DNA from: Streptomyces sp. NBC_01429
Lineage (GTDB): Bacteria; Actinomycetota; Actinomycetes; Streptomycetales; Streptomycetaceae
Direction of reading: 5' to 3'
Assembly (NCBI RefSeq): GCF_036231945.1
Contig: NZ_CP109599.1
Coordinates: 4,062,501-4,126,500, forward strand
Length of the DNA stretch: 64,000 nucleotides
The notes below the pieces were generated by a model. That model saw only the letters and a list, made by a program, of their open reading frames with translations, was not told the DNA's origin and did no database searches. Below, in pieces: positions 36,832 to 46,167 of the stretch; positions within the stretch are counted from its first letter, which is position 1, and each line of letters opens with the position of its first letter. The translations under genes and the position numbers were made by a program.

Positions 36832-37266
36832 ATGCGCGAGTCGGTCCAGGCCGAGGTCCTGATGAGCTTCCTCGTCTCCGAGGAGCTCTCGTTCCGTATC
36901 CCGGTGGAACTTCACTACGAAGTGAGGGATCCCTACGCGGTGCGGATGACCTTTCATCTGCCCGGCGACGCGCCTGTCACCTGGACGTTTGGTCGCGAAC
37001 TGCTGCTCGACGGCATCAACACACCCAGCGGGGACGGCGATGTGCACATCGCGCCGACCACCCCCGACGATCTCTCCGATGTCCATATGCGGCTCCAGGT
37101 GGGCGACGATCACGCGCTCTTCCGGGTCAGCGCGGCCCCGCTGGTGGCCTTCCTCGACCGTACGGACCGACTGGTCCCGCTCGGCCAGGAGCGCACGCTG
37201 AGTGACTTCGAGGGCAATCTGGAAGAGGCCCTGGGCCGCATTCTCGCCGAGGAGAACGCCGGCTGA
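36832..37266 (+). CDS. ssgA: Sporulation-specific cell division regulator SsgA
   Basis: 144 residues starting MRESVQAEVLMSFLVSEELS; this start aligns with the usual N-terminus of SsgA-like proteins, although the ATG at 36862 has a better-spaced GAGG. The family core is obvious (RIPVELHYEVRDPYAVRMTFHLP, VTWTFGRELLLDGINTPSGDGDVHI, LVAFLDRTDRLVPLGQE). SsgA positions sporulation septa together with SsgB and FtsZ. It lies about 100 bp behind its activator gene, the usual arrangement. Confidence 0.94.
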   Translation: MRESVQAEVLMSFLVSEELSFRIPVELHYEVRDPYAVRMTFHLPGDAPVTWTFGRELLLDGINTPSGDGDVHIAPTTPDDLSDVHMRLQVGDDHALFRVSAAPLVAFLDRTDRLVPLGQERTLSDFEGNLEEALGRILAEENAG

Positions 37267-37320
37267 GCCGGGGCCGACGCCCGTCGGACAGGGCCGTCCG
37301 GGTGATTTCCGCCGCCCGCG

Positions 37321-38817
37321 TTACTTCTTGCGACGGCGGCCCCGGCCCCCGCCCAGACCGCGTGCCGGAGCACCCGGAAGCGGCCCGGAAAGAGTTTCCT
37401 CGGGCCCTCCGGACGCCGGGCCCGGCATACCCGGCCCGACCGGTCCGACCGGGCCGGCGCCCTCGGTACCCGCCCCGGACATACCAGCTCCGGAAGCTCC
37501 CGCCCCGGACGCTCCCGGTCCTGTCACTCCCGGTCCGGCCGCGGCAGGGGCCGCCTCTCCGGGAGCCTGCCGGTCGGCGGACACCACCAGCGCCGCCAGC
37601 GCCGTGGTCACCGGGACGGAGGCGACCAGCCCGATCGAGCCCACCAGGGTCCGTACGATTTCCTCCGCGACCAGCTCACTGTTGGCCACCGAGCCGACGC
37701 TCGACTGCGCGATCGAGAAGAGCAGCAGCAGCGGCAGCGCGGCGCCCGCGTAGGCCAGCACGAGGGTATTGACCACCGAGGCGATATGGTCCCGGCCGAT
37801 CCGGATCCCCGCGCGGTACAGGGCGCGCGGTCCCATCGTCGGATCCGCCTGGCGCAGCTCCCAGACCGCGGACGTCTGGGTCACCGTCACATCGTCGAGC
37901 ACACCCAGCGAACCGATGATGACGCCCGCCAGCAGCAGACCGCTCATATCGATCTCGGGATAGAGACCGTGGATCAGACCGGTGTTGTCGTCCGTGTTGC
38001 CGGTCAGGCTCGCCCAGCCGATGAAGAGTGATCCCAGCAGCCCGATCAGCAGCAGCGAGATCAGCGTGCCGAGCACCGCGACCGAGGTACGGGCCGTCAG
38101 GCCGTGGCAGGCGTAGAGCGCGATCAGCATGATCGCGCTCGCCCCCACCACCGCCACGATCAGCGGATTCGAGCCCTGGAGGATCGCGGGCAGGATGAAC
38201 AGCGTCAGGATGGCGAAGGAGATGGCGAGCGCGACCAGCGCCATGACTCCGCGCATCCGTCCCACCACGACCACCGCCAGGGCGAAGATCCCGGCCAGCA
38301 GGGCCATGGGGAACTGACGGTCCACATCGGTCACGGAGTACTGGAGATCACGGGGCGCGTCGGGTGCGTACGCCACCACCACGCCTTGTTTCACGTGAAA
38401 CTGCCGCGGGGCGTCCGGCTGGACGATCTCGACGAACGTGTGCCCCTTCTCCTTGCCGCTGGTCACCTCGATCGTGGCCTTCTTGCAGCTGCCGGTCTCC
38501 TCCTGCACCGCCTCGCGGCCCTGCGGCGTGGAGGTGTCACCGGTGGCCGGGATCTGTGAGGCGTTCACGTCCTTGCAGTCGATCCGTTCGAGCTGAACGA
38601 CCCGTCCCTGCTCGGTCTGCCGGTCGAAGCCCACACCGGTGCGCTCGTGCGCCGGGGCACCGCCCGGCCAGAGCACGGCGAGCCCGACGACCACTGCGGC
38701 CGCGAACGGGATCAGGACCGCCGCGATCACCTTGCGGAGATGGAGTGAGACCGGCGCGGCGGGCCCATGGCTGTGCGAGTGGCCGTGCGGCTCGTGAGTC
38801 TGCTGGGGTGAGGTCAC
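37321..38817 (-). CDS. YibE/F family membrane protein with glycine-rich tail
   Basis: 498 residues, GTG start (TSPQQTHEPHGHSHSHG). A His-rich head, a signal-anchor segment (VIAAVLIPFAAAVVVGLAVLW), an extracytoplasmic domain and about seven further membrane helices (SILGVLDD-like core LGVLDDVTVTQTSAVWEL) typify YibE/F. The last 70 or so residues are Gly/Ala/Pro repeats of collagen-like spacing ending in basic RGRRRKK. Function unknown; the family is sometimes proposed to be transport-related. A perfect parS lies inside the coding sequence. It is divergent from thiC across 208 bp. Confidence 0.85.
   Translation of the reverse strand: MTSPQQTHEPHGHSHSHGPAAPVSLHLRKVIAAVLIPFAAAVVVGLAVLWPGGAPAHERTGVGFDRQTEQGRVVQLERIDCKDVNASQIPATGDTSTPQGREAVQEETGSCKKATIEVTSGKEKGHTFVEIVQPDAPRQFHVKQGVVVAYAPDAPRDLQYSVTDVDRQFPMALLAGIFALAVVVVGRMRGVMALVALAISFAILTLFILPAILQGSNPLIVAVVGASAIMLIALYACHGLTARTSVAVLGTLISLLLIGLLGSLFIGWASLTGNTDDNTGLIHGLYPEIDMSGLLLAGVIIGSLGVLDDVTVTQTSAVWELRQADPTMGPRALYRAGIRIGRDHIASVVNTLVLAYAGAALPLLLLFSIAQSSVGSVANSELVAEEIVRTLVGSIGLVASVPVTTALAALVVSADRQAPGEAAPAAAGPGVTGPGASGAGASGAGMSGAGTEGAGPVGPVGPGMPGPASGGPEETLSGPLPGAPARGLGGGRGRRRKK
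38388..38401. other. parS: parS site 7, inside the YibE/F gene
   Basis: Exact GTTTCACGTGAAAC, read on the minus strand as part of codons for QFHVKQ in the extracytoplasmic domain. A coding sequence thus conserves both protein and centromere site. Confidence 0.92.
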
Positions 38818-38895
38818 CGCCAGATCATCGCAAGAAGCAAGGGGCCCCCTGTTCAGCACGCCCGAAATGACGCTAGCGTGGGGACACCTTTGCAC

Positions 38896-39018
38896 ACGCG
38901 GGAGCTCGGAGCACCGGGCTGAGAGGGCGCTGAACGAGGTGGTGCGGGACTCTTCCCCCACCTACCTGAGCTGCGTCGACCGCTGAACCTGTTACCGGGT
39001 AATGCCGGCGTAGGGAGT
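38896..39018 (+). promoter_or_regulatory. TPP (thi-box) riboswitch controlling thiC
   Basis: Both conserved cores of the thiamine pyrophosphate aptamer are present: GGGCTGAGAGGGC near 38915-38928, and ACCGCTGAACCTGTTACCGG followed by GTAATGCCGGCGTAGGGAG at 38980-39017. The purine-rich end AGGGAGTAGG lies 8 bp before the thiC ATG and can be the ribosome-binding site, which fits translational control. Confidence 0.95.
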
Positions 39019-39025
39019 AGGTCTC

Positions 39026-40837
39026 ATGACCGTTCAGGACGCACGCACGCCTGCCTCCGATTCGGGAACTCCGAGCGAGGCCGGGAAGTCCATCGGCTGG
39101 CACAAGGGATATGTGGAGGGCTCACGCCCCGATCTCCAGGTGCCGGTCCGACAGGTGCACCTCACCAACGGCAAGGACGTGACGCTGTACGACACGTCGG
39201 GGCCGTACACCGACCCCACCGTCGAAACCGACGTACGCCGCGGCCTCGTGCCCCTGCGGGAGAACTGGATCGTCGCGCGCGGCGACACCGAGGAGTACGA
39301 GGGGCGGCCGGTCCGCCCCGAGGACGACGGCCTCAAGCACACCACACCGCGCGGGGGGCAGCTCCGGAGCGGAACGACTGATCTGCGGGGTCTCGACGCG
39401 GTCTTCCCCGGACGGCCGCGCCGCCCGCGCCGGGGCCGCTCCGGCAGGCCGGTCACCCAGCTCGCGTACGCCCGTGCCGGGGAGATCACCCCGGAGATGG
39501 AGTACGTCGCGATCCGCGAGAACGTCTCTACGGAGGTCGTGCGCGAGGAGATCGCGGCGGGCCGCGCCGTACTGCCCGCCAACGTCAACCACCCGGAGAT
39601 CGAGCCGATGATCATCGGCAAGCGGTTCCTGGTGAAGGTCAACGCCAATATCGGCAACTCCGCGGTCACCTCGTCCATCGAGGAGGAGGTGGAGAAGATG
39701 ACCTGGGCGACCCGCTGGGGCGCGGACACCGTCATGGATCTCTCCACCGGCCGCAACATCCACACCACCCGCGAGTGGGTACTGCGCAACTCCCCCGTGC
39801 CCATCGGCACCGTCCCGCTCTACCAGGCGCTCGAAAAGGTCGACGGCAAGGCTGAGGAGCTGAGCTGGGACATCTACCGGGACACGGTGATCGAACAGGC
39901 CGAGCAGGGCGTCGACTACATGACCGTCCACGCCGGGGTACTGCTGCGGTACGTGCCGCTGACGGCCCGCCGCAAGACCGGCATCGTCTCGCGCGGCGGC
40001 TCGATCATGGCCGCGTGGTGCCTCGCGCACCACAAGGAGTCGTTCCTGTACGAGAACTTCGAGGAGCTGTGCGAGGTCCTCGCCGCGTACGACGTGACGT
40101 ACTCCCTGGGTGACGGCCTGCGGCCGGGTTCCATCGCCGACGCCAACGACGAGGCGCAGTTCGCCGAGTTGCGCACGCTGGGCGAGCTGAACACGACCGC
40201 CAAGCGGCTGGGCGTGCAGACGATGATCGAGGGTCCGGGCCATGTGCCCATGCACAAGATCAAGGAGAACATCGACCTCCAGCAGGAGATCTGCGAGGAG
40301 GCGCCGTTCTACACGCTCGGCCCGCTGACGACCGATGTGGCTCCGGCGTACGACCACATCACCTCCGGCATCGGCGCGGCGATGATCGCCTGGTGGGGCA
40401 CCGCGATGCTCTGCTACGTCACTCCCAAGGAGCACCTCGGGCTGCCGGACCGCGATGACGTCAAGACAGGTGTCATCACGTACAAGATCGCCGCGCACGC
40501 GGCGGATCTCGCCAAGGGGCATCCCGGGGCGCAGGAGTGGGACGACGCCCTCTCCGACGCGCGGTTCGAATTCCGCTGGGAGGACCAGTTCAACCTGGCG
40601 CTCGACCCGGACACGGCGCGGGAGTTCCACGACGAGACCCTGCCGGCGGAACCGGCGAAGACGGCGCACTTCTGCTCGATGTGCGGTCCGAAGTTCTGCT
40701 CGATGAAGATCTCGCAGGACATCAGGCGGCGGCACGGCGAGGCCATGGACGCGGACGAGGTCGAGGCGGGCATGGCGGAGAAGTCCAGGGAGTTCGCCGC
40801 GACCGGGAACCGGGTCTATCTGCCGCTGGCCGACTGA
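39026..40837 (+). CDS. thiC: Phosphomethylpyrimidine synthase ThiC
   Basis: 603 residues. A radical-SAM enzyme that rearranges 5-aminoimidazole ribotide to hydroxymethylpyrimidine phosphate for thiamine. ThiC-associated N-terminal domain (LYDTSGPYTDP, GLVPLRENWI), central barrel (VNANIGNSAVTSSIEEEVEKM, EGPGHVPMHKI) and the C-terminal cluster motif CSMCGPKFC (CX2CX4C) are intact. An Arg/Pro-rich insert near residue 130 is typical of actinobacterial forms. Regulated by the riboswitch directly upstream. Confidence 0.96.
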   Translation: MTVQDARTPASDSGTPSEAGKSIGWHKGYVEGSRPDLQVPVRQVHLTNGKDVTLYDTSGPYTDPTVETDVRRGLVPLRENWIVARGDTEEYEGRPVRPEDDGLKHTTPRGGQLRSGTTDLRGLDAVFPGRPRRPRRGRSGRPVTQLAYARAGEITPEMEYVAIRENVSTEVVREEIAAGRAVLPANVNHPEIEPMIIGKRFLVKVNANIGNSAVTSSIEEEVEKMTWATRWGADTVMDLSTGRNIHTTREWVLRNSPVPIGTVPLYQALEKVDGKAEELSWDIYRDTVIEQAEQGVDYMTVHAGVLLRYVPLTARRKTGIVSRGGSIMAAWCLAHHKESFLYENFEELCEVLAAYDVTYSLGDGLRPGSIADANDEAQFAELRTLGELNTTAKRLGVQTMIEGPGHVPMHKIKENIDLQQEICEEAPFYTLGPLTTDVAPAYDHITSGIGAAMIAWWGTAMLCYVTPKEHLGLPDRDDVKTGVITYKIAAHAADLAKGHPGAQEWDDALSDARFEFRWEDQFNLALDPDTAREFHDETLPAEPAKTAHFCSMCGPKFCSMKISQDIRRRHGEAMDADEVEAGMAEKSREFAATGNRVYLPLAD

Positions 40838-40982
40838 GCGTCCGTCCGACGTGGCGAGCGCGGTGAGCGTCCGTCCGACGGGAGGACGCGTGGGCTCGGG
40901 CGGCCTCGTACCGCCTCGTATCCGGTACGTACGGTCGGACCGCGCCGACCACCCGCGGTCGGCAGCGCCACCGGGGCCCGGC

Positions 40983-41013
40983 ACCACCGGCCGGAGCTAC
41001 TCCGGCCGGTGGT
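40983..41013. terminator. Bidirectional terminator between thiC and the membrane-protein gene
   Basis: 13-bp perfect stem ACCACCGGCCGGA at 40983-40995 and its complement at 41001-41013, 5-nt loop. The TAG stop of the minus-strand gene lies in the loop. Confidence 0.82.
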
Positions 41014-41824
41014 CCGGGCCGCCGAAGTCCGGGCTCGTGAAGTCCGGGCTGCTGAAGGTCGGACGCTGGCCGTCCGTGGCGCCCTCGTCGGGGCTGGAGA
41101 AGTCCGGACGGCTGTAGCCGATCTTGGGCAGGTGCTTGACCCGGCGCGGCGGTCCCGGCGCGGTCGGATCGGCGCTGGGGTCCGCCAGGGCGTCCCGCAG
41201 GAAGGGCAGGATGCCCCGCTCCAGCAGGGCGTGGCGCCAGGCTTCCCGCGCGCGGGCCACCTCGTCGGGCAGCTCGCCGCTCGGCGATTCCGCGGCCGGG
41301 AGCTGGGTGGAGCTGTTGCGCAGGGCGGTGACCAGCAGAGCGACCGCCGCGGCCAGGATGCCGAGCACGGTGACGGCCGCGAAGAACCAGCCGACGGCCA
41401 GCATGCTGTCGGCGAACGCGGGCGCGGGGTCGAGGGCCTTGAGCAGATAGCCGACGAGCAGGAAGATCAACGCGGCCGTGCCGCCCAGGATCGGGAGCAG
41501 CACGGCGATGACGGCCGCGAATCCGGCGCCGGAACCCGGTGTGTCGTCGTCTCCCGCGTCGAGGACGGATTCCTGGACCGAGGAGGCGACGAGGGCCGGC
41601 GAGCGGGCGTCCTCGCGGATCTTCGCGTAGTGCTCGTACTCCGCCGCCGCGGCGGTGGTGATCAGCACCGTGGCGTTCAGAGCCATGGTGCGCAGCTGTT
41701 CGGCATTGAGCCGTCGACCGATCTCGGCGAGATCCGGGCGGTCGTGCGCATTGCGCAGTGCTTCGTCGAGGATCCGCTCGAAATCCGCGCGATCCTCGCT
41801 CAGCAGGTGTGGAGCGCTATTCAT
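40997..41824 (-). CDS. Membrane protein with C-terminal SPDF repeats
   Basis: 275 residues from MNSAPHLLSEDRADFERIL. A helical head (1-75) is followed by a short linker and two membrane segments (AAVIAVLLPILGGTAALIFLLVGYL, LAVGWFFAAVTVLGILAAAVALL). The C-terminus is a repeat series: SRPDFSSPDE, TFSSPDFTSPDFGGPD. I do not recognise a function; the Streptomyces-specific look and the repeats suggest a scaffold or polymerising tail. Confidence 0.75.
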   Translation of the reverse strand: MNSAPHLLSEDRADFERILDEALRNAHDRPDLAEIGRRLNAEQLRTMALNATVLITTAAAAEYEHYAKIREDARSPALVASSVQESVLDAGDDDTPGSGAGFAAVIAVLLPILGGTAALIFLLVGYLLKALDPAPAFADSMLAVGWFFAAVTVLGILAAAVALLVTALRNSSTQLPAAESPSGELPDEVARAREAWRHALLERGILPFLRDALADPSADPTAPGPPRRVKHLPKIGYSRPDFSSPDEGATDGQRPTFSSPDFTSPDFGGPDHRPE

Positions 41825-41977
41825 GTGCATCCCCCGATACTCCGTAGGGCCGGGTCGTCCGTACAGGACGGACAGTTGGCGGAAACGGAGGAGAGCCTGC
41901 TACGGATAAGGCGATGGTAGAGCTGTTTCGGCGCGGGGTGACAGGGGGTTTCCGGAAATCACCTGTCCCGCTTTTCC

Positions 41978-43111
41978 TCAGCCGGTCAACGGAAGCTGTT
42001 CCACCAGCAGTTTCCCCGCCATGGTGACGCCGCCGTCCATGGCGATGGCAAGTCCTTCGGCATATACGTGTGGCCCTTCCACTACGGGACCCGAGTCCTC
42101 TTCGCCGTCCGCGTCGTCTTCGGTGCCGACTTCGCCGAGCAGATAGGGAATGGGGCTGTGGCCGTGGACGACTCGCTGTCCGCCGTACTGGGAGAGCAGT
42201 TCGCGCACGGCCTCCGGGCCGCCCTCGTCACGGAACGCGAAGCGTTTGGTGAGCTTGCGGAACAAATCCCAGCATTCATCGGCGTCATTGCGGGTCAGGA
42301 TCTGGTGCACGGTGTCGTTGACGTCGTCGATCGTCGAGCCGTAGTCCAGATAGGCCGTCGTGTCGGAGTGCATCAGCAGATGCCCGTCCTCTTCGACGAT
42401 CGCGTCGAGCCGTGACATCCATTGGAGATGGACGTCCTGGAGCCGCTCCATGTCGGTGCGCTGGCCGCCGTTGAGCAGCCAGGCGGCCTGGAAGGTGGCG
42501 GTGCCCGCGCCGGAGTTGACGGGGGTGTCGCCGAATCGCTTCGCGCCGATGAGCAGCAGTTCGTGATTGCCCATCAGAGCCTTGCAGTAGCCACCGGAGG
42601 CGGCCGCTTCGGCGGAGAGGCGCATGACGAGGTCGATGACGCCGATGCCGTCGGGGCCCCGGTCGGTGAAGTCGCCGAGGAACCAGAGGCGGGCGTTGCC
42701 CGCCGCCCAGCGGCCCTCCCCGTCGATGAGGCCCTGTTCGGCGAGAGCGGCGACCAGTTCGTCTAGGTAGCCGTGGACGTCGCCGACGGCGTAGAGCGGG
42801 CCGAGGGCGTCGGTCGCGGGGATGTCGACGGGGTCCACGTGAACCTGGACGGTGTCCCCCCGGTTGATCACCGGGAGGTCGCGTTCGGTGGGCGTGTAGC
42901 CCTCCGGTGGCTCGTCGGCCGGGATCGCGTTGCCGGGGTGCCCGGACGGGCCGTCCGCCACCACGGCGACGGGCGGCGGTACCGGCTGCCGCGGCTGTGC
43001 CGGCGGCCCCGGCTCTCCGGACTGCACGGGCACCTGCGCGTACGGCGGTACGCGGAAGTCGCGCAACGTCGCCGTCCGCACCGCGGGTCCCTGGCCGGCC
43101 CCCTGTGTCAT
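41978..43111 (-). CDS. Calcineurin-like metallophosphoesterase
   Basis: 377 residues from the ATG preceded by GGAGGGG. A Pro/Gln-rich head (1-90) precedes the catalytic domain with GDVHGYLDEL, GDFTDRGPDG, GNHELLLIG and HGHSPI motifs, all metal-binding residues present. It resembles diadenosine-tetraphosphatase/protein-phosphatase relatives. An acidic insertion (GTEDDADGEEDSG) lies near the C-terminus. Substrate unknown. Confidence 0.87.
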   Translation of the reverse strand: MTQGAGQGPAVRTATLRDFRVPPYAQVPVQSGEPGPPAQPRQPVPPPVAVVADGPSGHPGNAIPADEPPEGYTPTERDLPVINRGDTVQVHVDPVDIPATDALGPLYAVGDVHGYLDELVAALAEQGLIDGEGRWAAGNARLWFLGDFTDRGPDGIGVIDLVMRLSAEAAASGGYCKALMGNHELLLIGAKRFGDTPVNSGAGTATFQAAWLLNGGQRTDMERLQDVHLQWMSRLDAIVEEDGHLLMHSDTTAYLDYGSTIDDVNDTVHQILTRNDADECWDLFRKLTKRFAFRDEGGPEAVRELLSQYGGQRVVHGHSPIPYLLGEVGTEDDADGEEDSGPVVEGPHVYAEGLAIAMDGGVTMAGKLLVEQLPLTG

Positions 43112-43507
43112 CGACCCCTCCACCACCGTCGCGCCGCCGTACACCTCTAGGGCCCGCCCGGCCGGGATGGGGATGAGCCCATCGACGATAGGGGAAAGTC
43201 CGTGGTGTCGTGCGCCCATCATAGGAACGCCGCTGGTCCTGTGGGACGCACCAGGGGTGGTGAATCCGGTCGGACCTCCGGATCGGCGACGATTTTCGCG
43301 CCGATCGCCCCAAATGCGAAAGGTCTGGTCCTCCGGCCGACTCCCGGGAGTCTACGGCCGTCCCGCCCCGGACTGTTGCCGGGACACCGGTACACCGGAA
43401 TCCGGACGCCCTCGCGGCGCCCTGACGGCCCTCAGTGGCCCGGGGGAGTCGGCCCGGGGTTTACCGCCCCGGGCCTCCGGGCTCCCCGGGCGCCCGGCCG
43501 TACGCGG
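43112..43507. other. Intergenic region between LacI and metallophosphoesterase genes
   Basis: 396 bp. A GC hairpin (43451-43459 with 43467-43475, 9-bp stem) near the LacI stop is a likely terminator for that gene. The rest presumably holds the promoter of the metallophosphoesterase; no recognised operator is seen. Confidence 0.55.
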
Positions 43508-44620
43508 TCAGTCGCCCGCGGGGGAGCGCGGCGGACTGACCGTGGTGCGCGGCGGACGCCGCTGCGAGGAGGTCCGGATGATCAGTTCGGTCGGTATCAC
43601 CTGCTCGACCGGCCGGCCGGTGTCGATGCCTTCGATGGCGTCGATGAGGAGCTGGACGACGGCGGTGCCGATGCGGCGCGGTTTGAGCGAGAGGGTGGTG
43701 ATGGGCGGTTCGGTGGCGGCGTACACGGTGGACTCGCTGCAGCAGACCAGCAGCAGATCCTCGGGCACGCGCAGTCCGTACCGCCGGGCGGCGGCGAGCA
43801 GATCGGTGCCGTTGGGGTCGAACAGCCCGTAGACGGCGTCGGGGCGGTCGGGGCGGGCCAGCAGCCGGTCGGCGGCGACGGCGCCCGCACAGGGGTCGTG
43901 GGCCGGGTACGACTCGTACACCGGGTCCTGGCCGACGCGTTCGCACCAGCGCAGATAGGCGGTGGTGGAGAGCCGGGTGTACGTGTCCGTGGTGGTGCCG
44001 GTGAGCAGGCCGATCCGGCGGGCGCCCGCGTCGGCGAGGTGGTCGAGCAGATCGAGGACGGCCGCCTCGTGGTCGTTGTCGACCCACGCGGTGACGGGCA
44101 CGGTGCCGGCGGGCCGGCCGTCGGAGACGACCGGGAGTCCCTGGCGGACGAGTTCGGCGACCACCGGATCGTGGTCGGAGGGGTCGATGACGACGGTGCC
44201 GTCCAGGGCGACGTTCGCCCAGACGTCGTGGCGGGAGGTGGCGGGGAGGATGACGAGGGCGTAGCCGCGGGCGAGCGCGGCCGAGGTCGCGGCCCTGGCC
44301 ATCTCGGCGAAGTAGGCGAACTCGGTGAAGGTGAAAGGTTCATCCCCGTACGTGGTCACGGTCAGGCCGATGAGGCCGGACTTGCCGGTACGGAGGGTTC
44401 GGGCCGCGGCGGAAGGCCGGTAGCCGAGGCGTTCGGCGACCTCCCGGACGTGGCGTCTCGTGGCCTCGGGTAAGCGGCCCTTGCCGTTGAGCGCGTCCGA
44501 GACAGTCGTGATGGAGACACCGGCTGCGGCGGCCACGTCCCTGATGCCCGCCCGGCTTTGCCGGTTTCCCCGACGCGTCGTGTCCGTCCGGCTCACCTGG
44601 TGTTTCCCTGCTGCTGTCAT
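43508..44620 (-). CDS. LacI-family transcriptional regulator with a TTA codon
   Basis: 370 residues from ATG; a GTG at 44596 is an alternative. The LacI helix-turn-helix with hinge is clear (GIRDVAAAAGVSITTVSDALNGKGRL, GYRPSAAARTLRTGKSGLIGL), followed by a periplasmic-binding-protein-like sensor (IGLLTGTTTDTYTRL, PDAVYGLFDPNGTDLLAAAR). Leu50, in the helix-turn-helix region, is a TTA codon (44471-44473), so translation should need bldA tRNA. Neighbouring genes do not include an obvious sugar operon. It is divergent from the aminotransferase gene. Confidence 0.88.
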   Translation of the reverse strand: MTAAGKHQVSRTDTTRRGNRQSRAGIRDVAAAAGVSITTVSDALNGKGRLPEATRRHVREVAERLGYRPSAAARTLRTGKSGLIGLTVTTYGDEPFTFTEFAYFAEMARAATSAALARGYALVILPATSRHDVWANVALDGTVVIDPSDHDPVVAELVRQGLPVVSDGRPAGTVPVTAWVDNDHEAAVLDLLDHLADAGARRIGLLTGTTTDTYTRLSTTAYLRWCERVGQDPVYESYPAHDPCAGAVAADRLLARPDRPDAVYGLFDPNGTDLLAAARRYGLRVPEDLLLVCCSESTVYAATEPPITTLSLKPRRIGTAVVQLLIDAIEGIDTGRPVEQVIPTELIIRTSSQRRPPRTTVSPPRSPAGD

Positions 44621-45034
44621 GGCGAGCCGATAGTAGGGCTCGGGCGGGCGGTAGGGCCGGTCGCATATGCACCCGGCAGCAGTCACGTTTCTGCAAGGTC
44701 TAATGGCCTGAACTGACTTGGAAAATAAGGAGGTTGGTGGGTTTCTCCATGATCTACTATGCAAGGAACGGTCTGGACCTGTCGAACGGTCCATGTTTCG
44801 AAGAGGTCTCAACTCACCTCTACGGGCGATGCGCGCCACGGCGCGAGCCATGGGCGCACGCCTGACCGGCGAACGCGCCCCTCCCCGGAGCCCTCGTCGT
44901 CGGGGTGCTCCGCGACGTCCCCTCCGGTCCGGTCCTTTCTCCCTCGCTCCCGCCATTCGCCACGGCCGGGAATCCTCATAAGGTGAGCAGTATTGAAGGT
45001 GTACGGATCCGTGAACGGCCGAGGAGGACCTGCG
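44621..45034. other. Divergent promoter region between lacI-type and hisC-type genes
   Basis: 414 bp, with a lower-G+C stretch at about 44690-44770. A small dyad GGACC-N8-GGTCC near 44774-44791 could be an operator, but the evidence is weak. No gene seen. Confidence 0.45.
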
Positions 45035-46114
45035 GTGAGCGAGACGAGCCCCAAGTTGCGCGCCGAGCTGGACGGCGTTCCCACGTACAAGCCGGGCAGG
45101 CCGGCCGCGTCCGGCGGGCCCCTCGCGTACAAGCTGTCCTCGAACGAGAACCCGTATCCGCCGCTGCCCGGGGTGATGGAGCAGGCCGTATCGGCCGCCG
45201 GGGTCTTCAACCGCTACCCGGACATGGCGTGCACGGGGCTGATGAACGAGCTGGCCGACCGCTTCGGGGTGCCCGTCTCGCACCTGGCGACCGGGACCGG
45301 CTCGGTGGGCGTCGCCCAGCAGCTGCTTCAGGCCACGGCGGGCCCCGGCGACGAGGTCGTCTACCCCTGGCGCTCCTTCGAGGCGTACCCGATCATCACG
45401 CAGATCTCGGGCGCCACCTCGGTCAAGGTGCCGCTGACGGCGGGCGAGACGCACGACCTGGACGCGATGGCCGGGGCGATCACCGAGCGGACCCGGCTGA
45501 TCTTCGTCTGCAACCCCAACAATCCGACCGGCACGGTGGTGCGCCGGGCCGAGCTGGAACGGTTCCTCGACCGGGTGCCCAGCGATGTGCTGGTGGTGCT
45601 GGACGAGGCGTACCGCGAGTTCATCCGGGACGCGGAGGTGCCGGACGGCGTCGAGATCTACCGCGACCGACCGAATGTGGCCGTACTGCGCACCTTTTCC
45701 AAGGCGTACGGTCTCGCCGGGCTGCGGATCGGCTTCGCGATCGCCCATGAGCCGGTCGCGGCGGCGCTGCGCAAGACGGCGGTTCCCTTCGGGGTGAGCC
45801 AGATCGCCCAGGAGGCGGCGATCGCCTCGCTGCGGGCCGAGGACGAGCTGATGGGGCGCGTCGGCTCGCTGGTGGGCGAGCGGGCGCGGGTGTACGGCGG
45901 CCTGGTCGACCAGGGCTGGACCGTGCCCGAGACGCAGGCCAACTTCGTGTGGCTGCGGCTGGGTGAGCGCACGCTCGACTTCGCCGCGGCCTGTGAGGCG
46001 GCGGGTGTGGTCGTACGGCCCTTCGCGGGCGAGGGCGTGCGGGTGACGATCGGCGAGTGCGAGGCCAATGACCTCTTCCTCCGGGCCGCCGAGGCGTTCC
46101 GCAAGGAGCTGTAG
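45035..46114 (+). CDS. Histidinol-phosphate/aromatic aminotransferase (HisC type)
   Basis: 359 residues. GTG start with GAGGAGG upstream. Fold-type I aminotransferase of the HisC branch: KLSSNENPYPP, TGTGSVGVAQQLL, CNPNNPTGT, LDEAYREF, the PLP lysine K223 in TFSKAYGLAGLRIG, and ANFVWLRLG. It moves an amino group between glutamate and imidazole-acetol phosphate or an aromatic 2-oxo acid. Away from a his operon, so the aromatic aminotransferase function is as likely as histidine synthesis. Confidence 0.87.
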   Translation: MSETSPKLRAELDGVPTYKPGRPAASGGPLAYKLSSNENPYPPLPGVMEQAVSAAGVFNRYPDMACTGLMNELADRFGVPVSHLATGTGSVGVAQQLLQATAGPGDEVVYPWRSFEAYPIITQISGATSVKVPLTAGETHDLDAMAGAITERTRLIFVCNPNNPTGTVVRRAELERFLDRVPSDVLVVLDEAYREFIRDAEVPDGVEIYRDRPNVAVLRTFSKAYGLAGLRIGFAIAHEPVAAALRKTAVPFGVSQIAQEAAIASLRAEDELMGRVGSLVGERARVYGGLVDQGWTVPETQANFVWLRLGERTLDFAAACEAAGVVVRPFAGEGVRVTIGECEANDLFLRAAEAFRKEL

Positions 46115-46133
46115 CGGGCGCGGTGGGTATGTC

Positions 46134-46167
46134 GTCCGGGGCGGTCTCCTTCGAGGCCGCCCCGGAC
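46134..46167 (+). terminator. Terminator behind the aminotransferase gene
   Basis: 15-bp stem with one G-U pair (46134-46148 with 46153-46167), CTTC tetraloop, followed by GCTTTT; the most Rho-independent-like terminator in the window. Confidence 0.88.

Noticed and set aside
42835..42852. CCACGTGAACC inside the metallophosphoesterase gene as a ninth parS
   Set aside because: Three mismatches to GTTTCACGTGAAAC, well below the perfect sites found elsewhere.
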